Part shown: piece after piece, positions 1-9,041 of the stretch
Layout: each line of letters begins with the position of its first letter
Position numbering within the stretch: position 1 is the stretch's first letter
Source of the DNA: Methylophilus glucosoxydans
GTDB lineage: Bacteria; Pseudomonadota; Gammaproteobacteria; Burkholderiales; Methylophilaceae
DNA length: 64,000 bases
Direction of reading: 5' to 3'
Assembly (NCBI RefSeq): GCF_042676145.1
Contig: NZ_JBHTJW010000002.1
Span: 1,426,001-1,490,000, forward strand
Translations under genes and position numbers: made by a program
Notes under the pieces: model-generated
Database searches by the model: none
What the model saw: only the letters and a program-made list of their open reading frames with translations
Told to the model about the DNA's origin: nothing

Positions 1-38
1 TCGTAAAAACCTTTAATGGATTGAAATGTTTGACTCAT
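1..38 (-). CDS. hisS: Histidyl-tRNA synthetase, first 12 codons only (cut by window edge)
   Basis: Reading leftward from the ATG at 38-36, the twelve complete codons give MSQTFQSIKGFY, followed by the first two bases of a probable Asp codon. This matches the usual HisRS opening, in which an (I/S)(K/R)G(M/F)xD segment leads into the class II catalytic core. ispG lies 27 bases upstream in the same direction, and ispG-hisS is a standard pair in Betaproteobacteria. Everything after these codons lies outside the window, so the call rests on a short match plus gene order. Confidence 0.7.
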   Translation of the reverse strand, partial: MSQTFQSIKGFY

Positions 39-65
39 CTTGTACGAATGGGGAAGGTGGATGGC

Positions 66-1346
66 TTATACGGCCACAATCGGGATCACGGGCGCTTTGT
101 TTGTGCGCAATTTGCCACCTTCGGCATAATGCGTGCGCACATACTCATCCACGATCTGTTGAAACTCTTCAGCAATATGGTCGCCTTTAAGGGTGACGGT
201 TTTTTCACCATCAACAAACACTGGCGCCACCGGCGTTTCGCCTGTGCCCGGCAGGCTAATGCCGATATTGGCTAATTTGGACTCGCCAGGGCCATTGACC
301 ACGCAGCCCATGACTGCCACATTGAGGGTTTCCACGCCGGGATATTGGCTACGCCAGATTGGCATCTGGTTGCGTAACCAGCTCTGGATTTGCATGGCCA
401 GCTCCTGGAAATAGGTGCTGGTGGTCCGGCCGCAGCCAGGGCAGGCGGTCACCAAGGGCGTAAATGAGCGGATACCCATGGTTTGCAGGATTTCTTGGGC
501 GACCACGACTTCTTTGGTGCGGGACTCATTCGGCTCGGGGGTCAGTGAGACGCGGATGGTGTCGCCTATGCCTTGCTGTAACAGAATCGCCAGTGCGGCA
601 GTGGAGGCAACAATGCCCTTGGAGCCCATGCCCGCTTCAGTCAGTCCCAAATGCAGGGGATAATCACAGCGTTGCGCCAGCGCCTGATAGACCAGTACCA
701 GATCCTGCACGTTGCTAACCTTGCAAGAAATGATGATTTGATCGGGGTTTAAGCCTAAATCGACGGCTTGCTGGGCACTTTCGAGCGCGGATTGAATCAG
801 GGCTTCGCGCATCAATTCATCTGCCGAGAGCGGGTTGGCAGACTTGCCATTCTCATCCATCATTTGTGCCATTTTGGCTTGATCCAGGCTGCCCCAGTTC
901 ACGCCGATGCGGACGGCTTTTTTGTACTGGATGGCGGCTTCTATCATCGCCGCAAACTGTTCGTCACGCTTGCTGCCTTTGCCGACATTACCGGGGTTGA
1001 TCCGATACTTGGCCAGTGCTTCGGCGCAATCCGGGTAAGCTTGCAGCAGCTTGTGGCCGTTAAAGTGAAAGTCACCCACCAGTGGCACAGAGCACCCCAT
1101 GGCATCCAGGCCTTTGCGGATGGTGGCGACTTGCGCGGCAGCTTCGGCGCTGTTGACCGTGATCCTGACCACTTCAGAGCCGGCCTGCCATAAGGCATAG
1201 ACCTGCGCGATGGTGGCAGCCGCATCGGCGGTATCGGTATTGGTCATGCTTTGCACGACCACAGGCGACACCTGTGTACCATATAAGCCACCGCCGACCG
1301 CAACGTGTCCGACCATGACCTGACGGGTATGTCTACGGGATATCAT
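66..1346 (-). CDS. ispG: 4-hydroxy-3-methylbut-2-en-1-yl diphosphate synthase (flavodoxin)
   Basis: IspG (GcpE) carries out the penultimate step of the MEP isoprenoid pathway, the reductive ring opening of MEcPP to HMBPP, using a [4Fe-4S] cluster. The 426-residue protein is of the length usual for the proteobacterial form. Cluster ligands are visible as C302 and C305 (CPGCGR) and C348 (GCVVNGPGE), with E355 in the same motif. The N-terminal TIM barrel opens with a SMTNTDT segment. The start codon lies two bases after the rodZ stop, so the gene is probably translated in one operon with pilF and rodZ and ahead of hisS. Confidence 0.97.
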   Translation of the reverse strand: MISRRHTRQVMVGHVAVGGGLYGTQVSPVVVQSMTNTDTADAAATIAQVYALWQAGSEVVRITVNSAEAAAQVATIRKGLDAMGCSVPLVGDFHFNGHKLLQAYPDCAEALAKYRINPGNVGKGSKRDEQFAAMIEAAIQYKKAVRIGVNWGSLDQAKMAQMMDENGKSANPLSADELMREALIQSALESAQQAVDLGLNPDQIIISCKVSNVQDLVLVYQALAQRCDYPLHLGLTEAGMGSKGIVASTAALAILLQQGIGDTIRVSLTPEPNESRTKEVVVAQEILQTMGIRSFTPLVTACPGCGRTTSTYFQELAMQIQSWLRNQMPIWRSQYPGVETLNVAVMGCVVNGPGESKLANIGISLPGTGETPVAPVFVDGEKTVTLKGDHIAEEFQQIVDEYVRTHYAEGGKLRTNKAPVIPIVAV

Positions 1347-1348
1347 GA

Positions 1349-2623
1349 TTATTTCAATTGAATACGCGCAACACGACCACGTGTGGCTTGGGTTAAATCG
1401 TAAGGCTGGTTATCAATTGTGAGCTGAGTACCGGCGGCATGCCCGACCGTGATATTGACCGGTTTGTCTGTCACTACCTGACGTTCTGAACCGGCCGGGA
1501 GTACCTCACTAAATAATTTTTTGCCTTGCATATCTTCAATGCGCACCCAGGAGTCTTCAGTCACTTTAAAGCTCAAGTTTGCCTTCTGCGGATCCACGGC
1601 TTTGAGCATGGTCGTTTCAAGCGACTGACCAGCCGCCGGTGTCGGTGTGCTAACGATGGTAGGCGTGCTGGCAACCGTATCAGCCGGGCTCGCTGGCGGC
1701 ATGCCTGCGGCCGGTTGCATGGCTAGATTGGCTTCGGCGGGCGCCTCTACCGAGGCTGTACTCGCAGTATTGCCGGATTCTACGGGCGCACTGTTGCTTG
1801 CTTCGGGGGCGGTCGCAGTTGCCGGAGGCACTGGAATTTCGATTTGCTGACCCGTTGTTTCACTGATTTCTTCCACATCCAGCGCCAGTGAAGCATCTTT
1901 GAGTGTGTGCGGCTTGATATGGTTGATATAAAAATAGGCGGCAATCGCGGCTAATATCAAAAAGATCAGCAAGGTGAGCAAGCGTTGCGGACGCAAGACG
2001 CGCACCGGTTTATCAATCACCGAACGGCTGGCATTCGAGCGGACACTCAAGGGCAGCGGGGTCTTGTTAGGCACGATGCGTTGATAGGCCTCGATGATGG
2101 GCGCCACATCAATATTGAGCAAGCGTGCGTAGTTACGGATAAAGCCGCGCACAATGCTTGGTTGTGGCAACTTATCAAAGTCATCCTGCTCAATGGCCTG
2201 GATTTGCTTGACGCCCAGGCGCAATTGGCCAGACACTTCGTGGATACTCAAGCCCTGTGCCTCTCGTGCCGCTTTGAGGACATTGCCGCAGCCAGAACCA
2301 TAAGCGATGGACGTGTTCACTGCTTGCTGCGGGATGCTTTCCAAGCCCATGGCGGCACCGTACTCTTCAGGCGCATCAGTAGGTGCTGGATTGAGATTGC
2401 TAGTATCGTCAGGTGTGGTATCCATTAGCGAAGCTTCTGCGGCCGCTGCTTGCGCAACCGAAACTGCTGCAGGCGTTTGCTCCAGGCTCACCGCAGTCTC
2501 TGTTGTGGGCGCCTGGCTGGCTGCCGTCTGCGTGGTGGCAGCATTCTTGGGCCGACGGCCACGTCTGGGTTTTTCTGCCGGTGCAGGATTGACGTTGGTG
2601 GTATCTTCTGACGTCACGTGCAT
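1349..2623 (-). CDS. rodZ: RodZ-like cytoskeletal protein (HTH, one membrane helix, DUF4115)
   Basis: RodZ links the MreB cytoskeleton to the cell envelope. The order of parts is as expected: a Xre-type helix-turn-helix at about residues 112-175 (LKAAREAQGLSIHEVSGQL), one membrane helix at about 214-233, a Pro/Ala/Thr-rich periplasmic linker, and a C-terminal beta domain (DUF4115) from about 345. The roughly 100 residues before the HTH are unusual. They are rich in Ala, Thr and Pro, carry a basic PRRGRRPK stretch, and contain a near repeat (EDTTNVNPAPAEKP at 6-19, DDTSNLNPAPTDAP at 72-85). The ATG abuts the pilF stop codon and GGAG lies three bases upstream, which supports coupled translation from this start. 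An in-frame ATG at residue 67 is an alternative. Confidence 0.88.
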   Translation of the reverse strand: MHVTSEDTTNVNPAPAEKPRRGRRPKNAATTQTAASQAPTTETAVSLEQTPAAVSVAQAAAAEASLMDTTPDDTSNLNPAPTDAPEEYGAAMGLESIPQQAVNTSIAYGSGCGNVLKAAREAQGLSIHEVSGQLRLGVKQIQAIEQDDFDKLPQPSIVRGFIRNYARLLNIDVAPIIEAYQRIVPNKTPLPLSVRSNASRSVIDKPVRVLRPQRLLTLLIFLILAAIAAYFYINHIKPHTLKDASLALDVEEISETTGQQIEIPVPPATATAPEASNSAPVESGNTASTASVEAPAEANLAMQPAAGMPPASPADTVASTPTIVSTPTPAAGQSLETTMLKAVDPQKANLSFKVTEDSWVRIEDMQGKKLFSEVLPAGSERQVVTDKPVNITVGHAAGTQLTIDNQPYDLTQATRGRVARIQLK

Positions 2624-3427
2624 TTACTCCGTTTTCAGCAATTGTTTGGTTTCATTGGCATTCGGGAACAGTTTGTGCAGTTGCACACTGTAATAATTTG
2701 CATCATCGGCCAATTGTAAGGACCGGCAAATTCGGACTGCCAAAAAGAGGGACTCTGGTGTCGGGGCAACGTTCACACTATTTTGCACGGTGTTGAGTGC
2801 CAGTTGTGCCTCGCCGCGTGCAAATTGCAGGTTGGCCAATTGATAAGCACTGGCGTGGGCCAATGGGTCCACTTGCAGTGCCTGATAAAAGTACTGCTCA
2901 GCCTGTGTTTTTTGCTGGGCACGCAAGGCACAGACGCCGGCGTTATACAGCGCAATTTGCGGTGTTTTATACAACGGATTCTTCACCGCCAGCAAAAATT
3001 CTTTTTGTGAGGCATCGTATTGGCCTTGGTCGCACAAAAAACGGCCATAGTTGTTGTGTGACTCCGAGTTAGCTGGTTGCAGTTGAATCGCCCGCTTGAA
3101 TGCGGCTTCTGCCCGTGCTTTTTCACCGAGGGCCGCATAGACCAGGCCTAAACCGTTGTAGGCCAGGGCATAGGTCGCGCTGCGTTCAAGCGCGGTATTA
3201 AACTCTTCAAGCGCCACATCGTAGCGTTTGAGACGGAAATATTCCGCGCCAAGTTCAGTATGCACGCGGGCAGATTCCATATCGCCGCTTTCGCGTCCGA
3301 TAGGCTGCTGGTCATAAGGTTGAGCTTGAGCGTTGGAAGAAGGGTTTTGCGCACACCCTGACAGCCACAGTAACAAGGTCACTGCAGAGATGACCACGAA
3401 AGGCTTATACAAGGGGGCTGTCATCAC
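2624..3427 (-). CDS. pilF: Type IV pilus biogenesis/stability lipoprotein PilF (PilW)
   Basis: This is an outer-membrane lipoprotein that acts as the pilotin for PilQ secretin assembly in type IV pili. The signal peptide ends in the lipobox LSGC with the lipidated Cys at residue 25. Several TPR repeats follow from about residue 50 (for example HTELGAEYFRLKRYDVALEE and YNGLGLVYAALGEKARAEAA). The 267-residue length fits the family. It sits directly between rlmN and rodZ, the standard betaproteobacterial order. The rlmN stop lies immediately before its start, so the genes are probably cotranscribed. Confidence 0.93.
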   Translation of the reverse strand: MMTAPLYKPFVVISAVTLLLWLSGCAQNPSSNAQAQPYDQQPIGRESGDMESARVHTELGAEYFRLKRYDVALEEFNTALERSATYALAYNGLGLVYAALGEKARAEAAFKRAIQLQPANSESHNNYGRFLCDQGQYDASQKEFLLAVKNPLYKTPQIALYNAGVCALRAQQKTQAEQYFYQALQVDPLAHASAYQLANLQFARGEAQLALNTVQNSVNVAPTPESLFLAVRICRSLQLADDANYYSVQLHKLFPNANETKQLLKTE

Positions 3428-4546
3428 TTACTGTTCCGGGTGTATCGCTATGGTTTTCTCGGTGCGGCGGGTTTTATCGAGCACTTTGCCTGCCAGTTGT
3501 CCGCAGGCCGCATCAATGTCGTCTCCGCGGGTTTTACGCACGGTGACCACAAAGCCTGCCTGCATTAACATATCACGAAACGCACGCACCTGCATGGGCT
3601 TGGACGTTCCGTAACCACTGTTAGGGAACGGGTTGAATGGGATCAGGTTAAATTTGCACGGAACATCGCGCACGATATTCATCAGTTGCTTGGCGTGTTC
3701 CAGGGTGTCATTGACGCCGTCCAGCATGACATATTCAAACGTCACGAAATCACGTGGTGCTTTGACTAGGTAGCGCTCGCAAGCGGCCATCAAATCTTTA
3801 ATTGGATATTTTTTATTAATTGGGACGATCTCATCACGTAGCGCATCATTCGGCGCATGCAACGACACCGCCAAGGCGACGGGGCAATCTTCCTTGAGTC
3901 TGTCCATCGCTGGCACCATGCCGCTGGTCGACAAGGTGACGCGGCGGCGACTTAAGCCATAAGCGCTGTCATCCAGCATGATTTGCATGGCCGTGACGAC
4001 GTTGTCATAGTTGGCCAGTGGCTCACCCATGCCCATCATCACCACGTTGGAGATAATGCGCTCACCGGGTGGCAGCAAGTCATAGCCAGGCGCCTGGCGC
4101 AGGGCGTGATTGGCAATCCATAGTTGGCCGATAATTTCGGAGACGTTAAGATTGCGGTTGAAGCCCTGGCGACCGGTGCTGCAGAATGTGCATTCGAGTG
4201 CACAGCCTACCTGGCTGGAGATACACAGCGTACCGCGGTCATCTTCAGGGATAAAGACGGTTTCCACACTGTTAGACGTGCCGTCTCTTAAGTTATTAGT
4301 GCCGATCAGCCATTTGCGGGTGCCATCATCTGACACTTGTTCCAACTGCACGTCTGGCAGCGCAAATTCGGTTTCCTGACGCAGTTTTTCGCGCAGAGTT
4401 TTGGCAATATCGGTCATCTGGTCGAGGTCAAGCACCCCGAAATGATGCATCCAGCGCATCAATTGTTTGGCGCGGAAAGGCTTCTCGCCGAGACTGGTGA
4501 AGTACTCGGCGAGTTGCGATTGGTTAAAATTCAGTAAGTTAACCAA
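3428..4546 (-). CDS. rlmN: 23S rRNA (adenine2503-C2)-methyltransferase, TTG start
   Basis: RlmN is a radical SAM enzyme that methylates C2 of A2503 in 23S rRNA and A37 in some tRNAs. The CxxxCxxC cluster motif is seen as C115, C119 and C122 (CALECTFC). The second catalytic cysteine lies near the C-terminus in AACGQLAGKV. The open frame runs on to 4735, but that would overlap ndk and adds sequence unlike the family. The TTG at 4546-4544 has AGGA seven bases upstream and gives 372 residues starting LVNLLNFNQSQLAEYF, the normal RlmN N-terminus. It leads the rlmN-pilF-rodZ-ispG-hisS series. Confidence 0.95.
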   Translation of the reverse strand: MVNLLNFNQSQLAEYFTSLGEKPFRAKQLMRWMHHFGVLDLDQMTDIAKTLREKLRQETEFALPDVQLEQVSDDGTRKWLIGTNNLRDGTSNSVETVFIPEDDRGTLCISSQVGCALECTFCSTGRQGFNRNLNVSEIIGQLWIANHALRQAPGYDLLPPGERIISNVVMMGMGEPLANYDNVVTAMQIMLDDSAYGLSRRRVTLSTSGMVPAMDRLKEDCPVALAVSLHAPNDALRDEIVPINKKYPIKDLMAACERYLVKAPRDFVTFEYVMLDGVNDTLEHAKQLMNIVRDVPCKFNLIPFNPFPNSGYGTSKPMQVRAFRDMLMQAGFVVTVRKTRGDDIDAACGQLAGKVLDKTRRTEKTIAIHPEQ

Positions 4547-4601
4547 GTGTATTCCTATGTTCGGTATCAATGTGATCGTCTTTAAGTGACGAAGTGTGAG
4601 A

Positions 4602-5006
4602 TTAACCGAAGAAGTATTTGATTTCGATGGCCGCATTTTCCAAAGAGTCGGAACCGTGCACGGCGTTAGCATCAATGCTTTCAGCGAAGTCAGCACGAAT
4701 GGTGCCAGGGGCTGCGTCTTTAGGGTTAGTTGCACCCATCAGTTCACGGTTTTTCAAAACCGCGTTTTCGCCTTCCAAAGCCTGGATCATCACTGGACCA
4801 GAGATCATGAATTTAACCAGGTCGTTGAAGAAAGGACGCTCTTTGTGCACAGCGTAGAAGCCTTCAGCTTCAGCTTGAGTCAGGTGGGTCATTTTAGCTG
4901 CAACAATTTTCAAACCGGCGTTTTCAAAACGGGTGTAGATTTGACCAATCACGTTTTTTGCAACGGCGTCTGGTTTGATGATGCTGAGTGTACGCTCTAA
5001 AGCCAT
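4602..5006 (-). CDS. ndk: Nucleoside diphosphate kinase (short C-terminus)
   Basis: Ndk transfers the gamma phosphate of ATP to nucleoside diphosphates through a phosphohistidine. The start MALERTLSIIKPDAV is the family start. An upstream in-frame ATG at 5042 only adds a hydrophobic stretch that is not part of the family. The active-site histidine is H117 (NAVHGSDS). The protein ends at residue 134 with EIKYFFG, about seven residues before the usual end of the roughly 141-residue bacterial enzyme. The lost tail lies outside the active site, so activity is probably retained. It lies 55 bases upstream of rlmN and is transcribed in the same direction. Confidence 0.96.
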   Translation of the reverse strand: MALERTLSIIKPDAVAKNVIGQIYTRFENAGLKIVAAKMTHLTQAEAEGFYAVHKERPFFNDLVKFMISGPVMIQALEGENAVLKNRELMGATNPKDAAPGTIRADFAESIDANAVHGSDSLENAAIEIKYFFG

Positions 5007-5242
5007 GAGAACTCCAAATAAAGTAATGAACAAGAAAAACAAACGACTATTCTACTATTTTTACTGTGATTGATAAACCTTAGATACGGATGACAGGCTT
5101 TTATTGCGTTAAATAGCAGGCATTCATTGCTTTATTTTTTTTATCTATTGTCAGCAGATGTTTTATGATGTGATGGTTTCCCACGGTCAGGTGGATATTC
5201 AGGATTGAATACATAAAGATCAAAACGAGAGACTATAAAGCC
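5007..5242. promoter_or_regulatory. Divergent promoter region between ndk and the fhc operon
   Basis: This 236-base AT-rich gap separates divergent ndk and fhcB and must hold both promoters. No pair of -35 and -10 boxes with standard spacing stands out for fhcB. TTGTCA near 5150 and TATGAT near 5164 are only about ten bases apart. The fhcB ribosome binding site is weak (GAGA about 12 bases before the ATG). No riboswitch-like fold was recognised. Confidence 0.4.
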
Positions 5243-6451
5243 ATGACAAATCAACAAAACAGTATGCATGCATGCCCGGCTTGTGGCTTGCTATGTGACG
5301 ACATTTCGGGGGAGGCCATTGCCAAACAGCAGTTTTCGTGTGGCAAAGCCGCAAAGTTCTATGCTCGAACGAGTAATGGTGCGCAACCTCGGGTGGCGGG
5401 GCAACCCGTGTCGCTGACCCAGGCCGTACATACCGCCGTCGAACTGCTCAAGCAAGCCAAAACGCCATTGATCGCCGGCAGCAGTACCGATGTCCACGGT
5501 GCGCGTGCTCTGGTCAGCCTTTCGCATCACACGCATGCGTCGATGACGCATCTCAATGCCAGCAGCACGCTGCGCAACATGCAGGTATTACAGCATCGCG
5601 GCTGGCAGACCACCACCTTGACCGAAGTACGCAACCGCGCAGATGTGATCCTGATGATAGGCACTGATGTGGTGAGCCACAATACCCGTTTTTTCGAGCG
5701 CGTGGTGTGGGTGCCTGAGGCCATGTTTACCGAGTCTGCTGCCCGCAAGATCATCTACCTGGGCGGCGATGAGCTGAATACCAAGCCTGGCGTCTCTCCC
5801 GATGGACGCGCGCCTGAAGTGATCCCTTGTGCAAGCGAACAATTGCCGGAAGTGGTTGCCACGCTGCGTGCGTTGGTCATGGACAAGCCTGTGACGGTGG
5901 ACAAGGTGGCCGGCGTCGATGTGAGCCGTTTGAGAACCGTGGCTGAGACCCTGAAGGCAGCCAAGTACGCCACCTTGGTGTGGGTGTCCAAAGACCTGCA
6001 CTATGCGCATGCCGAATTAACCATTGAAAATATCACTGAAACCGTGGTCGCCTTGAACCAGAAGAGCCGCGCCATGGGTTTGTCGCTTGGCGGCAGTGAT
6101 GGCGATACCAGCGTCAACTACGCACATACCTGGCTCAATGGCGTGATTATTGATACGCCAGACTGGGAAAGCCATGACGCGGTGGTATGGGTGAATAGTT
6201 ACAGCCCGGATGCGATGCCGCCTGCAGGCACTAAACCCGTGATTGTGCTCGGTGCTGCTGACAGCCAATTTGAAGAGACGCCAGCAGTGTTTATCCCCGT
6301 TGCGACGCCAGGGCTGGACTGCAATGGCCAGCAATTCCGTGTCGATGGCTCGGTTACCTTGCCGCTCAGCGCAGCCAAGCCTTCTGACCTGCCCACCTTG
6401 TCACAAGTGATCGCCATGATAGAAACAGAACTTAAAGGAGTGGCGGCATGA
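5243..6451 (+). CDS. fhcB: Formyltransferase/hydrolase complex subunit B
   Basis: FhcB resembles FmdB/FwdB, the molybdopterin subunit of archaeal formylmethanofuran dehydrogenase. In bacterial methylotrophs it belongs to a non-redox hydrolytic complex that releases formate from the formylated carrier. The 402-residue protein opens with the family's cysteine-rich start (CPACGLLCDD at about 11-20, then CGK at 31), followed by molybdopterin oxidoreductase-like alpha/beta segments. First gene of the fhcBADC operon; its TGA overlaps the fhcA ATG by four bases. The role follows from work on Methylorubrum extorquens Fhc. That this copy holds no metal-pterin is inferred. Confidence 0.95.
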   Translation: MTNQQNSMHACPACGLLCDDISGEAIAKQQFSCGKAAKFYARTSNGAQPRVAGQPVSLTQAVHTAVELLKQAKTPLIAGSSTDVHGARALVSLSHHTHASMTHLNASSTLRNMQVLQHRGWQTTTLTEVRNRADVILMIGTDVVSHNTRFFERVVWVPEAMFTESAARKIIYLGGDELNTKPGVSPDGRAPEVIPCASEQLPEVVATLRALVMDKPVTVDKVAGVDVSRLRTVAETLKAAKYATLVWVSKDLHYAHAELTIENITETVVALNQKSRAMGLSLGGSDGDTSVNYAHTWLNGVIIDTPDWESHDAVVWVNSYSPDAMPPAGTKPVIVLGAADSQFEETPAVFIPVATPGLDCNGQQFRVDGSVTLPLSAAKPSDLPTLSQVIAMIETELKGVAA

Positions 6452-8112
6452 TTACCGTACTCAAGAACGCTAAAGTGATTGACCCCGCGCACGGCAAGGA
6501 TGGTGTGGTGCAGGATATTTATATCCGCGATGGCCGCATTATTGCCAAACCGGCCGACAGTGAAAAAATTGCGCAGGTGTTCGACCTGAATGGCAAGATC
6601 GTGATGGCCGGGGCGATTGATATGCATAGCCATATCGGTGGCGGCAAGGTCAATATTGCGCGCATGCTGTTGCCTGAATACCAAGCCATGCGCAAGCTGG
6701 AGGAGCCTGAAGCTCACATCTGCGGCGCCAACTGCAGCCACCATGCGACACCGAATACCACCGATACCGGCATGCGCTATATCGAGATGGGCTATACCGC
6801 TGCCTTTGAGCCGGCCGTGCTCGCCGTCAATGCGCGTCAGGCGCATATGGAAATGGGTGACACGCCGATGATTGATAAAGGCGGCTACGCCATGCTGGGT
6901 AACGATGATTACCTGCTGCGTTTGCTGAGCCAGAATGCTGACCAGAAAACCATTAATGACTATGTGGCGTGGACTCTGCATGCGACGCAAACCATAGGCA
7001 TTAAAGTGGTCAATCCGGGCGGCATTTCCGCGTTTAAATTCAATGAGCGCCGCCAGGACCTCGATCAACTGCACAGTTATTACAACATCACGCCGCGCCG
7101 CATTTTGCAGGCTTTGAGCCGTGCCGTAAATGAGATAGGTATTGCCAAACCTTTGCATGTGCACTGTAATAACCTGGGCGTGGCTGGTAACTTTCAGACC
7201 ACGCTGGATACCATGGGCGCCAGCGATGGCATCCCCATGCATTTGACCCATATCCAGTTTCACAGTTATGGCACCGAGGGTGACAAGAAATTTTCTTCTG
7301 CCGCCGCCAATATCGCCGAAGCGATCAACAACAACAAACACATCACTGCGGATGTCGGCCAGATTCTGTTTGGACAGACCGTGACCGCGTCTGGCGACAA
7401 CATGATGCAGCACTTAAACGCCAAAGTGGCCAACCCGAAAAAATCGGTGATCATGGACATTGAATGCGACGCAGGTTGTGGCGTGGTGCCGTTCAAATAC
7501 CGCGACCAGAACTATGTCAACGCCTTGCAATGGGCGATTGGCCTCGAGGTATTCCTCAGTGTGGATGACCCCTGGCGCATTTTCCTGACTACAGATCACC
7601 CGAACGGTGCGCCGTTTACCAGCTATCCGCATTTGATCCGTTTGCTCATGGATAAAACCTTCCGTAATGATGCGTTTGACAAGCTCAACCTCGATGCGCA
7701 AGCCATGAGTAACCTGAAATCATTGGAGCGCGAATATAACTTGTATGAAATCGCCACTATGACCCGCTCAGCCCCGGCCAAGTTGATTGGCCTGCACGAC
7801 CGTGGCCATTTGGGCGTGGGCGCTGCGGCTGATATTACCGTCTATACCGATCAGGCTGACAAGGAGGCGATGTTCGCCAAGCCAGACCTGGTGTTTAAAG
7901 ACGGCGAGCTGGTAGTGAAAGAGGGCAAAGTGGTCAAGGTGGTGTGGGGCGCAACACATACCGCCAAACCAGCCTTTGATCTGGGTGTGGAGAAAGACAT
8001 CAAGCAGTATTTTGACCGTTACCACACCATGCAAATGCACAACTTTAAAATTTCGGATGACCAGATTGCGGAAGATGGCCGCAACCATGTCATTAACCAT
8101 AGCCAGGGGTGA
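6448..8112 (+). CDS. fhcA: Formyltransferase/hydrolase complex subunit A (amidohydrolase)
   Basis: FhcA is the hydrolase subunit, a zinc amidohydrolase that cleaves the N-formyl group of the formylated methanofuran-type carrier to give formate. The 554-residue protein shows amidohydrolase metal motifs: DMHSH at 58-62, HVHCNN near 230, LTHIQFHSYG near 260, and the Asp of TTDHPNGAP near 386. Short overlaps join it to fhcB (ATGA at 6448-6451) and to fhcD (its TGA lies within the fhcD ribosome binding site). It is homologous to archaeal FmdA/FwdA. The complete metal set suggests an active enzyme. Confidence 0.97.
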   Translation: MITVLKNAKVIDPAHGKDGVVQDIYIRDGRIIAKPADSEKIAQVFDLNGKIVMAGAIDMHSHIGGGKVNIARMLLPEYQAMRKLEEPEAHICGANCSHHATPNTTDTGMRYIEMGYTAAFEPAVLAVNARQAHMEMGDTPMIDKGGYAMLGNDDYLLRLLSQNADQKTINDYVAWTLHATQTIGIKVVNPGGISAFKFNERRQDLDQLHSYYNITPRRILQALSRAVNEIGIAKPLHVHCNNLGVAGNFQTTLDTMGASDGIPMHLTHIQFHSYGTEGDKKFSSAAANIAEAINNNKHITADVGQILFGQTVTASGDNMMQHLNAKVANPKKSVIMDIECDAGCGVVPFKYRDQNYVNALQWAIGLEVFLSVDDPWRIFLTTDHPNGAPFTSYPHLIRLLMDKTFRNDAFDKLNLDAQAMSNLKSLEREYNLYEIATMTRSAPAKLIGLHDRGHLGVGAAADITVYTDQADKEAMFAKPDLVFKDGELVVKEGKVVKVVWGATHTAKPAFDLGVEKDIKQYFDRYHTMQMHNFKISDDQIAEDGRNHVINHSQG

Positions 8113-8114
8113 AT

Positions 8115-9041
8115 ATGCAGTTAAATGGCGTAGACATAGACGATACCTTTGCTGAAGCATTTAATATGCGCGGCACGCGTATCCTGATTACCGCGCAAAA
8201 TTTGCGCTGGGCATATAACGCCGCCAATGCCATGACGGGTTTTGCCACCAGTGTGATTGGCTGTGGCGTCGAGGCGGGCATAGAGCGGGAGTTGTCCGAG
8301 GATGAAACCCCGGACGGCCGTCCGGGCGTTAGTGTGCTCATGTTTGCCATGGGCAGCAAAGTGCTGATGCAACAGCTCGAAACGCGCATGGGCCAATGTA
8401 TTCTCACTTGCCCCACCGCAGCGGCCTTTGCCGGGATTGAGTCAGAAGACATGATTAGTCTCGGTAAACATTTGCGCTTTTTTGGCGATGGTTATCAGGT
8501 GTCCAAACAAATCCCCGATGCCACGGGCAAGCTTAAGCGCTACTGGCGTATTCCGGTGATGGATGGCGAGTTTTTAACCGAAGAAACCACAGGCATGGTA
8601 CGTGCCATTGGCGGCGGTAACTTTCTGGTCTTGGGGGCCAGTCAGGCACAAGTGCTGACGGCCTGTGAAGCCGCCATTGATGCCATGCGCAAACTGCCCA
8701 ATGTGATTATGCCTTTCCCGGGCGGGGTGGTGCGCTCTGGTTCCAAGGTGGGCAGCAAGTACCCCAAAATGTTTGCCAGTACCAACGATGCATTCTGCCC
8801 AACCCTTAAAGGCGTGGTTAAGAGCGAGCTCGATCCACGGGTAGAAAGCGTGATGGAAATTGTGGTCAATGGCCTGACTTTTGAAGATATTGCTGTTTCG
8901 ATGAAAGCTGGGATTGAAGCGGCCTGTAGCCTGGGTAAAGAAAATGGCATCTTGCGTATTTCTGCCGGTAACTACGGCGGCAAGCTGGGCCAGCATCACT
9001 TTAAACTGCGTCCAATTTTAAGCGGGGAGGTGACCGCATGA
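8115..9041 (+). CDS. fhcD: Formylmethanofuran--tetrahydromethanopterin N-formyltransferase (complex subunit D)
   Basis: FhcD (Ftr) moves the formyl group between H4MPT and the methanofuran-type cofactor. The 308-residue protein starts MQLNGVDIDDTFAEAF, the characteristic Ftr opening, and continues with ITAQNLRWAYNAANAMTGFA. An in-frame GTG at 8109 is possible. The ATG at 8115 is preferred because AGGGG ends five bases before it and because family members begin there. The stop overlaps the fhcC ATG by four bases, so D and C are translationally coupled. Confidence 0.97.
   Translation: MQLNGVDIDDTFAEAFNMRGTRILITAQNLRWAYNAANAMTGFATSVIGCGVEAGIERELSEDETPDGRPGVSVLMFAMGSKVLMQQLETRMGQCILTCPTAAAFAGIESEDMISLGKHLRFFGDGYQVSKQIPDATGKLKRYWRIPVMDGEFLTEETTGMVRAIGGGNFLVLGASQAQVLTACEAAIDAMRKLPNVIMPFPGGVVRSGSKVGSKYPKMFASTNDAFCPTLKGVVKSELDPRVESVMEIVVNGLTFEDIAVSMKAGIEAACSLGKENGILRISAGNYGGKLGQHHFKLRPILSGEVTA

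Noticed and set aside
4547..4735. N-terminal extension of the rlmN frame to an ATG at 4735
   Set aside because: It overlaps ndk and is unlike RlmN; the TTG at 4546 has a good ribosome binding site and the family N-terminus.
6199..7413. 404-codon minus-strand frame opposite fhcB and fhcA
   Set aside because: It is the antisense of two well-conserved genes and has no family-like features; long antisense frames are expected in GC-biased coding DNA.
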